A stretch of DNA of 64,000 nt, taken from contig CASFPZ010000004.1 in assembly GCA_949296365.1 (NCBI GenBank), forward strand, positions 1-64,000. The letters run 5' to 3'. This DNA is from an uncultured Akkermansia sp. (GTDB lineage: Bacteria > Verrucomicrobiota > Verrucomicrobiia > Verrucomicrobiales > Akkermansiaceae). This document shows, piece by piece, positions 18,337-26,804 of this stretch. The notes beneath the pieces were generated by a model. It was given only the letters and a program-made list of their open reading frames with translations, was not told the origin of the DNA and searched no databases. Positions within the stretch are counted from its first letter, which is position 1. Each line of letters starts with the position of its first letter. Made by a program: the position numbers and the translations under genes.

Positions 18337-19545
18337 ATGAGTCCTTTTCAAGGAATTCTCGTTATGCTGGCTGCCGGGTCTTGCGTGGCTTTGGCAGACC
18401 TCAAGCCATTTTCCTCAGCCATCGAAACGGGCAAGAAGGAACAAAAAAATATCGTCGTTGTCTGGAACGGTTCCGATTGGTCTAACCGTGCTCCAGAAGT
18501 TGTCAAAGCTTTCGACAAGCATGCCCAATCATCTAAAGAAAAGGTTGTTTGGGCTGAGTTCGACGACAAGGGTACTCTCACCGAAGCCAACCAAGAATAC
18601 GATAAGAAAAACCGACCTCCTATCGGGGTTTGGAATATTCCAGCCATCCAAGTGTATACGCCTGATCGCCAGTTGCTTTACACAGCTGATGGCGTTACTG
18701 CCAAGTCGTTGTCAAGCGCATTGAGTGCTATTCCTAAGGTACTTAAAGTTCACGAAGAGTCTCAGAAACTTTTCCAGAAAGCCGCCGAAACCAAAGATAA
18801 GAAAAAAGCTTTAGAGCTTTATGATGAAGGGCTTAGCATGTTCCCTCGCGACATAGCCAAAACTCGTCGGGACATCCTCGACAAAATTAGGCAGCTCGAC
18901 CCTGAGGATCTCAATGGTCTCGTGATGAAACACAGTAATTCTCAGCTTGGGTTTATTGAAAAAGTCAACGATCTTGTCTTTAATAAAAAGACTCCAGACG
19001 AAGCCAAGAAATACATTGAGCGTTGTTTGAAGACTCCTGGTCTTACCAAAGAAGAACGCCAAAAAATCATGGTCGGTTATTTCTCAATTGCTCGGGGTGC
19101 CAACGACAAAGCAGCCGCCCTTAAAGCCCTCCAAGACATCCACAAGGTCGCTCCTAAAACTGACACGGGCCAAGGCGCTCTCAATTATTACAACTATTTA
19201 GCCAAGCCAGTTGTCATGAAAGACAACAAGTTGACTGGATACTATCTTCGACCGGATTTTCAGCCTCTCATTCTTAATGTCAGTGACAAAGTGAAAAGCC
19301 CAGGTACCTACAAAATCATCTGTCAGGTATCTCGAGGTGGCGGCGATTTCCGCAATGCCAAACTCGTCTCAGGCAAACGCGTTCTCGCAGAGTTACCTGC
19401 CGATCAAAAAGACAAAAACATGCGTAACTTTACACTAACGATTGCAGACCATAATGTTCCCAGAAATGTGTCATTGGTCATGGAAATCAAAGGTTACGGG
19501 TGGTTTGATCTTGAAGGAGAAATTGTTATAACTCAGGAATTCTAA
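18337..19545 (+). CDS. Secreted thioredoxin-fold-like protein without active cysteines
   Basis: A 402-residue exported protein; function unknown. The ATG at 18337 gives a signal peptide (GILVMLAAGSCVALA). Residues ~28-125 look like a thioredoxin fold: KKEQKNIVVVWNGSDWSNRAPEV aligns with the usual 'FTGSDWCxxC' strand-helix turn, but both cysteines are missing (SDWSNR). The rest of the domain (GVWNIPAIQVYTPDRQLLY) keeps the conserved cis-proline position. The middle (~130-280) is helical and lysine-rich with a TPR-like look, and the C-terminal ~110 residues are beta-rich. It begins 34 bases after the pseudokinase gene and ends at a terminator, so it is probably the last gene of that operon. The fold call is inference. 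Confidence 0.8.
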   Translation: MSPFQGILVMLAAGSCVALADLKPFSSAIETGKKEQKNIVVVWNGSDWSNRAPEVVKAFDKHAQSSKEKVVWAEFDDKGTLTEANQEYDKKNRPPIGVWNIPAIQVYTPDRQLLYTADGVTAKSLSSALSAIPKVLKVHEESQKLFQKAAETKDKKKALELYDEGLSMFPRDIAKTRRDILDKIRQLDPEDLNGLVMKHSNSQLGFIEKVNDLVFNKKTPDEAKKYIERCLKTPGLTKEERQKIMVGYFSIARGANDKAAALKALQDIHKVAPKTDTGQGALNYYNYLAKPVVMKDNKLTGYYLRPDFQPLILNVSDKVKSPGTYKIICQVSRGGGDFRNAKLVSGKRVLAELPADQKDKNMRNFTLTIADHNVPRNVSLVMEIKGYGWFDLEGEIVITQEF

Positions 19546-19571
19546 AACTGTTGTTATTTCCTTTTTATTGG

Positions 19572-19630
19572 ACAGACAGGTTGTCTCTCAGCTGTTGTCA
19601 GCCCAGGGGGCTTCCTGTCTGTTCTTTTTA
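19572..19630 (+). terminator. Terminator after the pseudokinase operon
   Basis: ACAGACAGG (19572-19580) pairs perfectly with CCTGTCTGT (19614-19622), with an internal structured loop, followed by TCTTTTTAG. It lies between the thioredoxin-like gene and the next gene's start at 19636. Confidence 0.65.
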
Positions 19631-19635
19631 GATTT

Positions 19636-20631
19636 ATGTCTTTTCCGTACCCATCTCCTGTTACAGCGCTTGTCGATTTGGCGGCCCAATATTTAAACTT
19701 GTCGCCAGATCAGTGTACTACAATACCCATCATCCGTGGAGCCTCCGGACGTACCATCGTTCGAATTGCTCCAACAAACAATCCTGTGCAAACTTATATC
19801 GGCATTGCATGGAATGGTAAACGTGCAGACAACGCAACATTTGTACCAGCCGCTCAATTCCTAAAAAACAGCGGTATTCGCGTTCCCACCATTTTCGTTT
19901 CACATGATTGGGGGGAGGGTTGTGGCGGAGCATTAATAACAGATCTCGGAGATATCTGTCTATTGTCGCACAAGGAAGCCCCCTGGAAAACATTGAAAGC
20001 AGAATGTGCTTCGGCATTGACACAGCTTCATGCTTTACATCAATTACCAGAACCAGACAACGTGACATTGCAGCCGCCATTTGATGCCTCGCTCTACAGA
20101 TGGGAACAAGAGTACTTCGCACAATACGTTATACATGACCTTTGTGGGTGCGATCCTACATCCTTCTTATCTGCCCCCGTCTGGACGGACATTTGCCAGG
20201 AATTGGCCCAACAACCACGTTGCCTTATCCACCGGGATTTCCAATCGCAAAATATTCACATTGTCGGTGGCCAAGCATGGTTGATCGACTTCCAGGGGAT
20301 GCGCATGGGGTTGGCTGAGTATGATTTAGCCTCGTTCGTTTTCGATCCTTACATGTCCTACTCTCCAGAACATCGACAAGAACTCCTCAATTTGTGGGAA
20401 ACCATCTCTTCAACTCCATTCAATTCCCCTATTTTTCAGTTCTGCGCCATTCAGCGTCTCATGCAAGCTACAGCTGCCTATGCTCGCTATGGCCTCGCTG
20501 GACATATCTGGTACGCCAGTTGTCTAAAACCTGCTCTTGACATTCTCTCTAGCCTTTCTCAATCTTCTCCTGTCCATTCTGTTCTCTCTCCTGTTCTTCA
20601 TCAAGCATACTCGCGGTTGCCTCTATGTTAA
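19636..20631 (+). CDS. Phosphotransferase, AmgK-like amino-sugar kinase
   Basis: A 331-residue aminoglycoside-phosphotransferase-fold kinase. The catalytic loop is IHRDFQSQNI (H199, D201, N206) and the metal loop is IDFQG (D218). The HRDFQSxN...IDFQG pair is characteristic of the AmgK group, anomeric kinases of N-acetylmuramate/N-acetylglucosamine used in peptidoglycan recycling; the same group borders cell-wall genes in many Gram-negatives. Its substrate here is therefore likely a sugar or amino sugar rather than an antibiotic. It starts right after a terminator and its stop overlaps the start of the next gene by seven bases, so translation is probably coupled to the CHASE2-like protein. A MurU partner (nucleotidyltransferase) is not seen next to it. 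Confidence 0.8.
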   Translation: MSFPYPSPVTALVDLAAQYLNLSPDQCTTIPIIRGASGRTIVRIAPTNNPVQTYIGIAWNGKRADNATFVPAAQFLKNSGIRVPTIFVSHDWGEGCGGALITDLGDICLLSHKEAPWKTLKAECASALTQLHALHQLPEPDNVTLQPPFDASLYRWEQEYFAQYVIHDLCGCDPTSFLSAPVWTDICQELAQQPRCLIHRDFQSQNIHIVGGQAWLIDFQGMRMGLAEYDLASFVFDPYMSYSPEHRQELLNLWETISSTPFNSPIFQFCAIQRLMQATAAYARYGLAGHIWYASCLKPALDILSSLSQSSPVHSVLSPVLHQAYSRLPLC

Positions 20632-22169
20632 GCTTTCGTTCTTTCATCTACCTTGCCCTATTCAATCTGGCCATTGGCGTTTTTCTCGTTTTAGGATGTT
20701 TTACCGACGCAGCGCACGAATGGTGTTATCAATGGCCAGTCCGTTGGTTTTACGGTGATGATTATATGTCGTTTCAAGTCAATGGACTCGACCCATCTGG
20801 CAATTTTAAAGCCACACCATTCGACTACAGCACACCAGCTGAGATTCCGGTAATTACTCTCAATGAAGAGTCTGTACTCAATACTTTTGCCTCATATCCA
20901 CCAGCGCCTATGGATCTGGCTGTTCTTTTCTACCAACTACGGACTCAAGGCATAGATAAACTTGTGTTGATGAGCCCTCTTGTTTGGGAACAAAAGCCGG
21001 GTCCAGTCGTCAGCGAAGCTGTTATGAACGAATTAACGTCTTACAAAACGCTCGTTGTCGGCCAAGCGCTTACTTTATCTGCCAGGGGTGACCTATTCCC
21101 CAAGGAATGGCAAGGAATAGTCTTGTCCCCCGATCAATTCGCTGGCGATAGTTCTAAACTTCCTCCTGCCAACAAATTGTTTGGAGAAACTCCCCAGTTA
21201 CCTGTTCATCGATGGGCCACGCCATCTATAATAGAAAACGATTCGTTGTTTCGAGAACTTCCTAGAGAGAAGCTATCTGCGCCTCTTTTTGTTCGATGGG
21301 GTGATGCTGTATTACCGACTCTTCCTTTGATGGCAGCACTAGATATTCTTGATTTACAGCTCGCCGAAGTACATGTCCAATTCGGAGGTATGTTGCGCCT
21401 TGGCGATAAAAAAATTATTCCCATTGATTCGTCTGGACGCATCCAATTGCGTCCTGGTACCGACGCTGTCTCGTTGCCATTATCTGATGTCGTGACTCTT
21501 GAAGGCTTACCACAGGTTGTTCAGTCTACTAGTATGAATCCTGTTAAAGCCATGCTCGAAAATGCTGCATGTGTCCTTGTCGAAGAGCCATCTCCTTCTA
21601 CTTCAGGTATTTCTCAAGAAGCCTTGCTTGCTGCACGCACCATTCGCAATCTTATTTCTGGTATTTCAGAGCAACCTCCCATGTTCTTTCCCCAATCAAC
21701 GGCGTTGACTCAGTGGATTCTCTTGATTGACATTCTCTTAGTTGCTGTCTTCTCTCTTCATTTTGGCGGAATGATCAGACGTACGCTGCTCGGCATTGCC
21801 GCAACAGCCCCCATACTTGCTTCAGTCATCCTTTTTGCTCACGATTACGAGTGGTTTCCCTTTATCCCACCATTGGCTGCTGTTCTCCTAGTCGTAACAT
21901 GCTCGCCGTTCATCAAGCCGGTCATTATCGCCTCTAATGGCAACAACCTCTCTGAAGAATCTCAACTCGATTCTGAAACTCCTACTCCTGCCATGCCTAC
22001 TAGCGAACCCGAATTTCACGAGCCTGACGCTATCCCCATTCCCAACCAATCGAGCGACCAACAACTGAAAACCTCTTCTTCTCTTCCACAAGAGAATTCT
22101 CGTGCCAATACTCAGGTCAATCAAACACGCCGCCGAGGTAAACGACGCCATAAAAACGGGAAAAAATAA
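20625..22169 (+). CDS. CHASE2-like membrane protein without output domain
   Basis: A 514-residue membrane protein. An N-terminal helix (residues 5-27) leads to an extracytoplasmic region of ~310 residues, followed by three closely spaced helices (~365-430) and a polar C-terminal tail ending in a basic cluster (RRRGKRRHKNGKK). The outer region follows the CHASE2 sensor pattern: APMDLAVLFYQLRTQGIDKLVLMSPLVWE, PTLPLMAALDILDL, then GDKKIIPIDSSGRIQLRPG with the typical small-residue-then-SLPLSDVV segment. CHASE2 domains normally feed into three helices and a kinase, cyclase or diguanylate cyclase; here the three helices are kept but no output domain follows. It overlaps the AmgK-like kinase gene by seven bases, so the soluble partner may be that kinase. 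CHASE2 assignment is by eye. Confidence 0.75.
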   Translation: MLSFRSFIYLALFNLAIGVFLVLGCFTDAAHEWCYQWPVRWFYGDDYMSFQVNGLDPSGNFKATPFDYSTPAEIPVITLNEESVLNTFASYPPAPMDLAVLFYQLRTQGIDKLVLMSPLVWEQKPGPVVSEAVMNELTSYKTLVVGQALTLSARGDLFPKEWQGIVLSPDQFAGDSSKLPPANKLFGETPQLPVHRWATPSIIENDSLFRELPREKLSAPLFVRWGDAVLPTLPLMAALDILDLQLAEVHVQFGGMLRLGDKKIIPIDSSGRIQLRPGTDAVSLPLSDVVTLEGLPQVVQSTSMNPVKAMLENAACVLVEEPSPSTSGISQEALLAARTIRNLISGISEQPPMFFPQSTALTQWILLIDILLVAVFSLHFGGMIRRTLLGIAATAPILASVILFAHDYEWFPFIPPLAAVLLVVTCSPFIKPVIIASNGNNLSEESQLDSETPTPAMPTSEPEFHEPDAIPIPNQSSDQQLKTSSSLPQENSRANTQVNQTRRRGKRRHKNGKK

Positions 22170-22239
22170 CTCCTTCTGCCAATAATCCATTGGCGCCTTG
22201 AGATCTCGTATACTCTTCCCCGTAACATGTAATAAAAAA

Positions 22240-22265
22240 GGAGGGAGTTTGATCAAACTCCCTCC
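22240..22265 (-). terminator. Ferritin gene terminator (perfect 26-bp palindrome)
   Basis: GGAGGGAGTTTGA/TCAAACTCCCTCC is a perfect palindrome. The reverse strand runs into TTTTTTATT, making a strong intrinsic terminator for the ferritin gene. The forward strand lacks a T run, but the stem may also help end the CHASE2-like gene's transcript. Confidence 0.85.
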
Positions 22266-22293
22266 TGCACAGGTGTAAAACAACAATAAAATG

Positions 22294-22803
22294 TTATTCA
22301 GCAGTCGAGGTCGGGGTGTATGTCCTGGTTGCCAAATCGCGGTCTATCAATAGGAGACCATAGCCATTTTCACCGGCCAGTTTGAGTTGATCGAGAATAT
22401 TTCTGACGTTTTCTTCTTCTTCAACCTGTTCTGTGACAAACCATTGGAGGAAAATTTCAGTGGTATAATCATTTTCCTCACGACTCAGTTTGACAAGCTG
22501 GTGAATGCAACGCGTTACTTCAGCTTCGTGCTTTGCTGTGGCTTCAAATACCTCCTGAATATTTTTCCATTCTGTGGGAGGAGCAGCAATAGCGCTGACT
22601 ACAGCCTTGCCTCCATGAGAATGGATGTAATCGAAGAACTTGAGAGCATGTTCATTTTCTTCCTGATACTGGACACGCATCCAGTTGGCACATCCTGGCA
22701 AACCAGCTTCTTGACACCAAGCAGACATGGACAGATAGAGATTGGCGGAATAGAATTCCTTAATCATCTGTTCACAAAGTTCAGCAATGATTCGAGTATT
22801 CAT
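22294..22803 (-). CDS. ftnA: Ferritin
   Basis: A 169-residue non-haem ferritin, the iron-storage cage subunit. The ATG at 22803 gives MNTRIIAELCEQMIKEFYSANLYLSM, the usual ferritin start; the open frame extends 31 codons further without family similarity. Ferroxidase-centre residues are in place: E16, Y23, E49 and H52 in YQEENEHALKF, and the later glutamates in AEVTRCIHQL and the FLQWFVTEQVEEE helix. The sequence resembles Bacteroidetes/Verrucomicrobia ferritins. It is transcribed divergently from fucP and followed by a strong terminator, so it is monocistronic. Confidence 0.95.
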   Translation of the reverse strand: MNTRIIAELCEQMIKEFYSANLYLSMSAWCQEAGLPGCANWMRVQYQEENEHALKFFDYIHSHGGKAVVSAIAAPPTEWKNIQEVFEATAKHEAEVTRCIHQLVKLSREENDYTTEIFLQWFVTEQVEEEENVRNILDQLKLAGENGYGLLLIDRDLATRTYTPTSTAE

Positions 22804-22920
22804 GAGAATTGAATTATCTGGAAGGATTATAATATTTTGCAATTTTGTTCGCAAGGTCATAACAGAGTTTTTCTTGTCTGTTTTCAGAAAACCCACACTA
22901 TGTCATAGGAATTGTCTTGT

Positions 22921-22933
22921 TGTCATCATGACA
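22921..22933. promoter_or_regulatory. Palindrome in the ferritin/fucP divergent region
   Basis: TGTCAT-C-ATGACA is a perfect 13-base palindrome in the 209-base divergent region between ftnA and fucP, well placed for a dimeric regulator. The regulator is unknown and chance occurrence is possible. Confidence 0.3.
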
Positions 22934-23012
22934 GTATCTCATCTAATAAATGCGGTTGACATGTACTTCCAATTTGACGACACCGCCAAGATGTGATAGG
23001 GGAAAGAAAAGT

Positions 23013-24920
23013 ATGGATAAGCCTGTTTCTTCTTCAGATCCTGTCGTACCCAGGAAATATCTGGTGCCATTTGCGATGCTTGTTTCATGTTTCGCGCTAT
23101 GGGGGTTATTAAATAACATGACGGACAATCTTGTGCCAGCGTTCAGCAAGATCTTCATGATCAATGCGGCAGAATCGGCAGCTGTTCAGATATCTTTCTA
23201 TGGTGCATATGCTGTCCTTGCTATTTTCGCCTCTATCCTTATCGAAGAGTTCTCGTACAAGACAGGCGTCCTCATCGGTCTTGGTTTCTACATTATTGGC
23301 GCCTTGGGGTACATCGTAGCAGCTGGTGCGCAAAGTTTCGATTTTTTCCTTTACGCTATTTTCATTCTGGCGGGAGGGTTATCCATTCTTGAAACGACTT
23401 GTAATCCCTTCGTCCTTTCCATGGGGCCAGACAGCACTGCTGTACGCCGATTGAACTTCGCACAAGCTTTTAACCCCATCGGCTCTCTTGCCGGCATTTT
23501 CCTTGCCCAATTATTCATTTTAGCCAACCTCAACGAAGCTGACATCGATACTCGTAAAGCCATGGATCCTTCTACTCGCGATGCCATTGTGAGCGATGAA
23601 TTATTCTGGGTCTGCGTGCCTTACGTTGGTTTGGTTGCCATTGCTTTAATTATTTGGCTTTTCTTTGCATATTACAAATCTCCGGAAAAAATTAATGCTT
23701 TTAGTAGAACGATTGGGCAGAAAGTTTCTCGCATTCTCATTTGCATCATCTGTATTTTGATTCCGCTTGCCTTCCAGATCATCTGTTATTATGGGTTTGG
23801 CATTGTTTTTGACCGGGTTCCTCAAATTTTGATTATGATGGTTGGTCCGATTGCCAGTTTGTTGATCATGCCAGACTACCGTCGGTTGTTAATGAAGTTA
23901 ATTCGTCTGCCTCGGTATACGTTCGGCGTCATCACTCAATTTTTCTATGTCGGCGTACAAATTACGGTGTGGACATGGACAATTAAGTATATCATGGCCG
24001 TTTTCCCTGACGTGCAGGAAGCGGAAGCAGCTAACTATTACCTGTATTCGATCATCTTGTTTATTATATGCCGAGCAGTTGCTACCGCTCTCATGAAAAA
24101 ATTTAATCCGGCTTCGATGATGGCCTTGTTTGCCTTAGGCGGCATTGTTTGTTCGATGGCCGTAATGTGGTTACCTTCTTCGATTTCTGTTTGGGCTCTC
24201 GTTGGCATTTCCGGTTGCATGTCATTGATGTTTCCGACAATTTATGGAATTGCGCTTCGCGGTTTGGGCAACGAGGTCAAACTTGGCGCTGCCGGTTTAA
24301 TTATGGCTATTCTTGGTGGAGCTATCATTACCCCATACATGGGCCAATTCATCGATACAAAAACCGTCTCCACGCAGGTTGAATACCTTCACTCCATTGA
24401 TCGTGAGTCAATCGCCAAAGCAGAAGCTGCCAATCCTCGTGAATCTATTACGAGTTCCATGTTGGCTATTTACAAGATGTCTCAAATTTCCTCTGAAATC
24501 AACAAACAAGCTTCCGATAAATTCGAGAAACAATTGAATCTCTTCAATCAATTGCCTCAGTTGACGGGAGATCAGTTCGAGAATACGGTTAGACAATTGC
24601 CAGGATGTGCCTCAATCACCAAAGAACGCCTTGCCAATTTACAAGCCAATTTGAAGCTTTTGCCTCCAGCTGATTCTCGCGACCGCCAGATCAACAATTT
24701 CATTCTCTTACCGCTCATGTCTATGACCTCACCCAACGATCAGACCGTTATCAAAGATATGGTTCAAAATCCTCTGGATATGAGCACTTTCCAAGTCAAA
24801 CAACAAAAGATCAATGAAATGGCTGTACGCCAATCGTTCTTTATCCCAGTCATCTGTTTCTTTGTTGTTTTGCTCTACGGTTTCTTCTTCCGCAATGAGC
24901 AAAAAAAAGTAACCTTGTAA
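23013..24920 (+). CDS. fucP: L-fucose permease (MFS) with large inter-helix insert
   Basis: A 635-residue major-facilitator transporter of the FucP (fucose:H+ symporter) family. The ATG at 23013 is preceded by GGGGAAAG and gives the family-like N-terminus KYLVPFAMLVSCFALWGLLNNMTDNLVPAF, matching the FucP first helix. Conserved features include ILETTCNPFVL and FAQAFNPIGSLAG. About eleven further helices can be followed. FucP of Escherichia coli has about 438 residues; the excess here is a hydrophilic, helical insert at roughly residues 445-605, between the last two membrane helices (after GAAGLIMAILGGAIITPYMGQF). The gene leads fucI, fucK and fucU with gaps of 38-67 bases, consistent with an operon taking up and processing L-fucose. 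Confidence 0.9.
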   Translation: MDKPVSSSDPVVPRKYLVPFAMLVSCFALWGLLNNMTDNLVPAFSKIFMINAAESAAVQISFYGAYAVLAIFASILIEEFSYKTGVLIGLGFYIIGALGYIVAAGAQSFDFFLYAIFILAGGLSILETTCNPFVLSMGPDSTAVRRLNFAQAFNPIGSLAGIFLAQLFILANLNEADIDTRKAMDPSTRDAIVSDELFWVCVPYVGLVAIALIIWLFFAYYKSPEKINAFSRTIGQKVSRILICIICILIPLAFQIICYYGFGIVFDRVPQILIMMVGPIASLLIMPDYRRLLMKLIRLPRYTFGVITQFFYVGVQITVWTWTIKYIMAVFPDVQEAEAANYYLYSIILFIICRAVATALMKKFNPASMMALFALGGIVCSMAVMWLPSSISVWALVGISGCMSLMFPTIYGIALRGLGNEVKLGAAGLIMAILGGAIITPYMGQFIDTKTVSTQVEYLHSIDRESIAKAEAANPRESITSSMLAIYKMSQISSEINKQASDKFEKQLNLFNQLPQLTGDQFENTVRQLPGCASITKERLANLQANLKLLPPADSRDRQINNFILLPLMSMTSPNDQTVIKDMVQNPLDMSTFQVKQQKINEMAVRQSFFIPVICFFVVLLYGFFFRNEQKKVTL

Positions 24921-24964
24921 TCGTCAATTCATAAACTCTCTTTTATCAATACATATTTCCCATT

Positions 24965-26737
24965 ATGAATACACATCCAACAGTAGGCATTCGTCCCGTT
25001 ATTGACGGTCGCCGTCGTGGTGTCCGTGAATCTCTGGAAGATCAAACGATGCGCATGGCTCAAAATGCAGCCAAGCTCATCGAATCCAATCTTCGCCATG
25101 CTGACGGCTCGCCCGTCAAATGTATTATCGCCGATACAACCATCGGTGGCACGGCTGAAGCTTGCATGTGCGCAGAAAAATTTAGAGCCAACAACGTTGG
25201 CATGAGTCTAACCGTTACCCCATGCTGGTGTTATGGCAGCGAAACCATGGACATGGACCCGCTCTATCCTAAGGCCATTTGGGGGTTTAATGGTACAGAA
25301 CGACCAGGCGCTGTTTACTTGGCAGCTGCTCTCGCCGGCCATACCCAAAAGGGGCTCCCAGCCTTCTCAATTTATGGACATGATGTTCAAGACGCCGATG
25401 ACAATACAATCCCTAACGATGTTGCAGAAAAAATTCTTCGTTTTGTTCGGGCGGGTCTCGTAGTTGCCGACATACGCGGCAAGAGTTATATGTCCCTAGG
25501 TGGTTGTGCTATGGGTATTGCTGGGGCTATTGTCGATCAGAGCCTCTTTGAAAACTACCTTGGCATGCGCGTGCAAGCTGTCGATATGACGGAACTTCGC
25601 CGCCGCATGGAACTCAAAATTTACGACGAGAAGGAATACCAACTCGCACTAGACTGGGTTCAGGAAAACTTCAAGATTGGTCCAGATCGCAATGCTGAAA
25701 AGAGTCGCCTGACTCCAGAACAAAATAAACAAGTGCTCCGCGATTGCGTCAAAATGACAATGATCGTGCGCGACATGATGCAAGGTAGCAAACCAGTGCG
25801 CGACAAAGGCTTTATCGAAGAAGGTATGGGCTACAATGCAATCTTGGGGGGATTCCAAGGGCAGCGCCACTGGACCGATTTCTACCCCAATGGCGATACA
25901 ATGGAAGCTCTTCTTAACAGCACGTTCGACTGGAATGGTCCTCGTGCCCCTATGCCCGTTGCCACAGAGAACGACTCACTCAATGGCATTTGTCTCCTCT
26001 TCGGATACCAATTAACTGGTAAGTCCGCCATCTTCGCCGACGTTCGTACTTATTGGTCTCCGGAAGCCGTCAAGAGAGTTACTGGTTATACTCCGGAAGG
26101 TACTGCTGCCAATGGCTTCATTCACCTGATCAATTCAGGCGCGGCAGCTCTCGATGGATCGTGCGCCATGACCGATGCCGAAGGGAATCCTACCATGAAA
26201 CCACACTGGGAGGTTACTAAGGAAGACGCCAAAAAATGCCTTGAAGCAACTGAATGGTGTCCTGCCATTACAGAATATTTCCGCGGTGGAGGGTACTCTT
26301 CTTGTTTCTTGACTCGCGGCGGCGTACCCTTTACAATGTTGCGTATTAATGTCGTCAAAGGTCTTGGTCCAGTTTTGCAATTAGCAGAAGGTTGGAGTGT
26401 CGACCTCCCAGCTGAAGTCCATCAAACGCTCAATCTGCGAACCGATCCATCATGGCCAACCACCTGGTTTGCCCCTCGCCTGACAGGTAAAGGCCCATTC
26501 AAGGATGTTTATTCCGTTATGGCCAACTGGGGAGCCAACCACGGTGTTCTTGTCCATGGACACGTTGGCGCTGATATCATCACCTTGGCGTCGATGCTTC
26601 GTATCCCGGTATGTATGCACAACCTGGATGATGAACAGCTTTTCCGTCCATCTGCCTGGGCTTCCTTTGGCATGGACAAGGAAGGTTCCGACTATCGCGC
26701 TTGTACAACATACGGTCCGCTGTACGGCAAGTATTAA
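24965..26737 (+). CDS. fucI: L-fucose isomerase
   Basis: Cytoplasmic Mn-dependent enzyme converting L-fucose to L-fuculose. The 590-residue length equals E. coli FucI (591). Family hallmarks are visible: [22 protein letters not shown] at the N-terminus, [24 protein letters not shown], and the metal-binding residues in [11 protein letters not shown] (Glu), FADVRTYW (Asp) and [14 protein letters not shown] (His). FucI is also active on D-arabinose in some species. It lies between the permease and the kinase genes; 67 bases containing a strong hairpin separate it from fucK. Confidence 0.96.
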   Translation: MNTHPTVGIRPVIDGRRRGVRESLEDQTMRMAQNAAKLIESNLRHADGSPVKCIIADTTIGGTAEACMCAEKFRANNVGMSLTVTPCWCYGSETMDMDPLYPKAIWGFNGTERPGAVYLAAALAGHTQKGLPAFSIYGHDVQDADDNTIPNDVAEKILRFVRAGLVVADIRGKSYMSLGGCAMGIAGAIVDQSLFENYLGMRVQAVDMTELRRRMELKIYDEKEYQLALDWVQENFKIGPDRNAEKSRLTPEQNKQVLRDCVKMTMIVRDMMQGSKPVRDKGFIEEGMGYNAILGGFQGQRHWTDFYPNGDTMEALLNSTFDWNGPRAPMPVATENDSLNGICLLFGYQLTGKSAIFADVRTYWSPEAVKRVTGYTPEGTAANGFIHLINSGAAALDGSCAMTDAEGNPTMKPHWEVTKEDAKKCLEATEWCPAITEYFRGGGYSSCFLTRGGVPFTMLRINVVKGLGPVLQLAEGWSVDLPAEVHQTLNLRTDPSWPTTWFAPRLTGKGPFKDVYSVMANWGANHGVLVHGHVGADIITLASMLRIPVCMHNLDDEQLFRPSAWASFGMDKEGSDYRACTTYGPLYGKY

Positions 26738-26755
26738 TATATCGTCTCTAATAGT

Positions 26756-26786
26756 CCGGAGGGGAGAATTGATGTCTCCTCTCCGG
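26756..26786 (+). promoter_or_regulatory. Hairpin between fucI and fucK
   Basis: CCGGAGGGGAGA and TCTCCTCTCCGG form a 12-bp stem (one G-U pair) with a 7-base loop. A Shine-Dalgarno-like GGAGGGGAG lies inside the 5' arm and an in-frame ATG (26772) starts in the loop. No proper T run follows, so it is more likely an mRNA processing/stability or translation-control element than a full terminator. Confidence 0.6.
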
Positions 26787-26804
26787 CATTTCTTGATTGG
26801 ATCC

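Noticed and set aside
22956-22961. TTGACA as a fucP -35 box
   Set aside because: No acceptable -10 sequence at 16-18 bases downstream.
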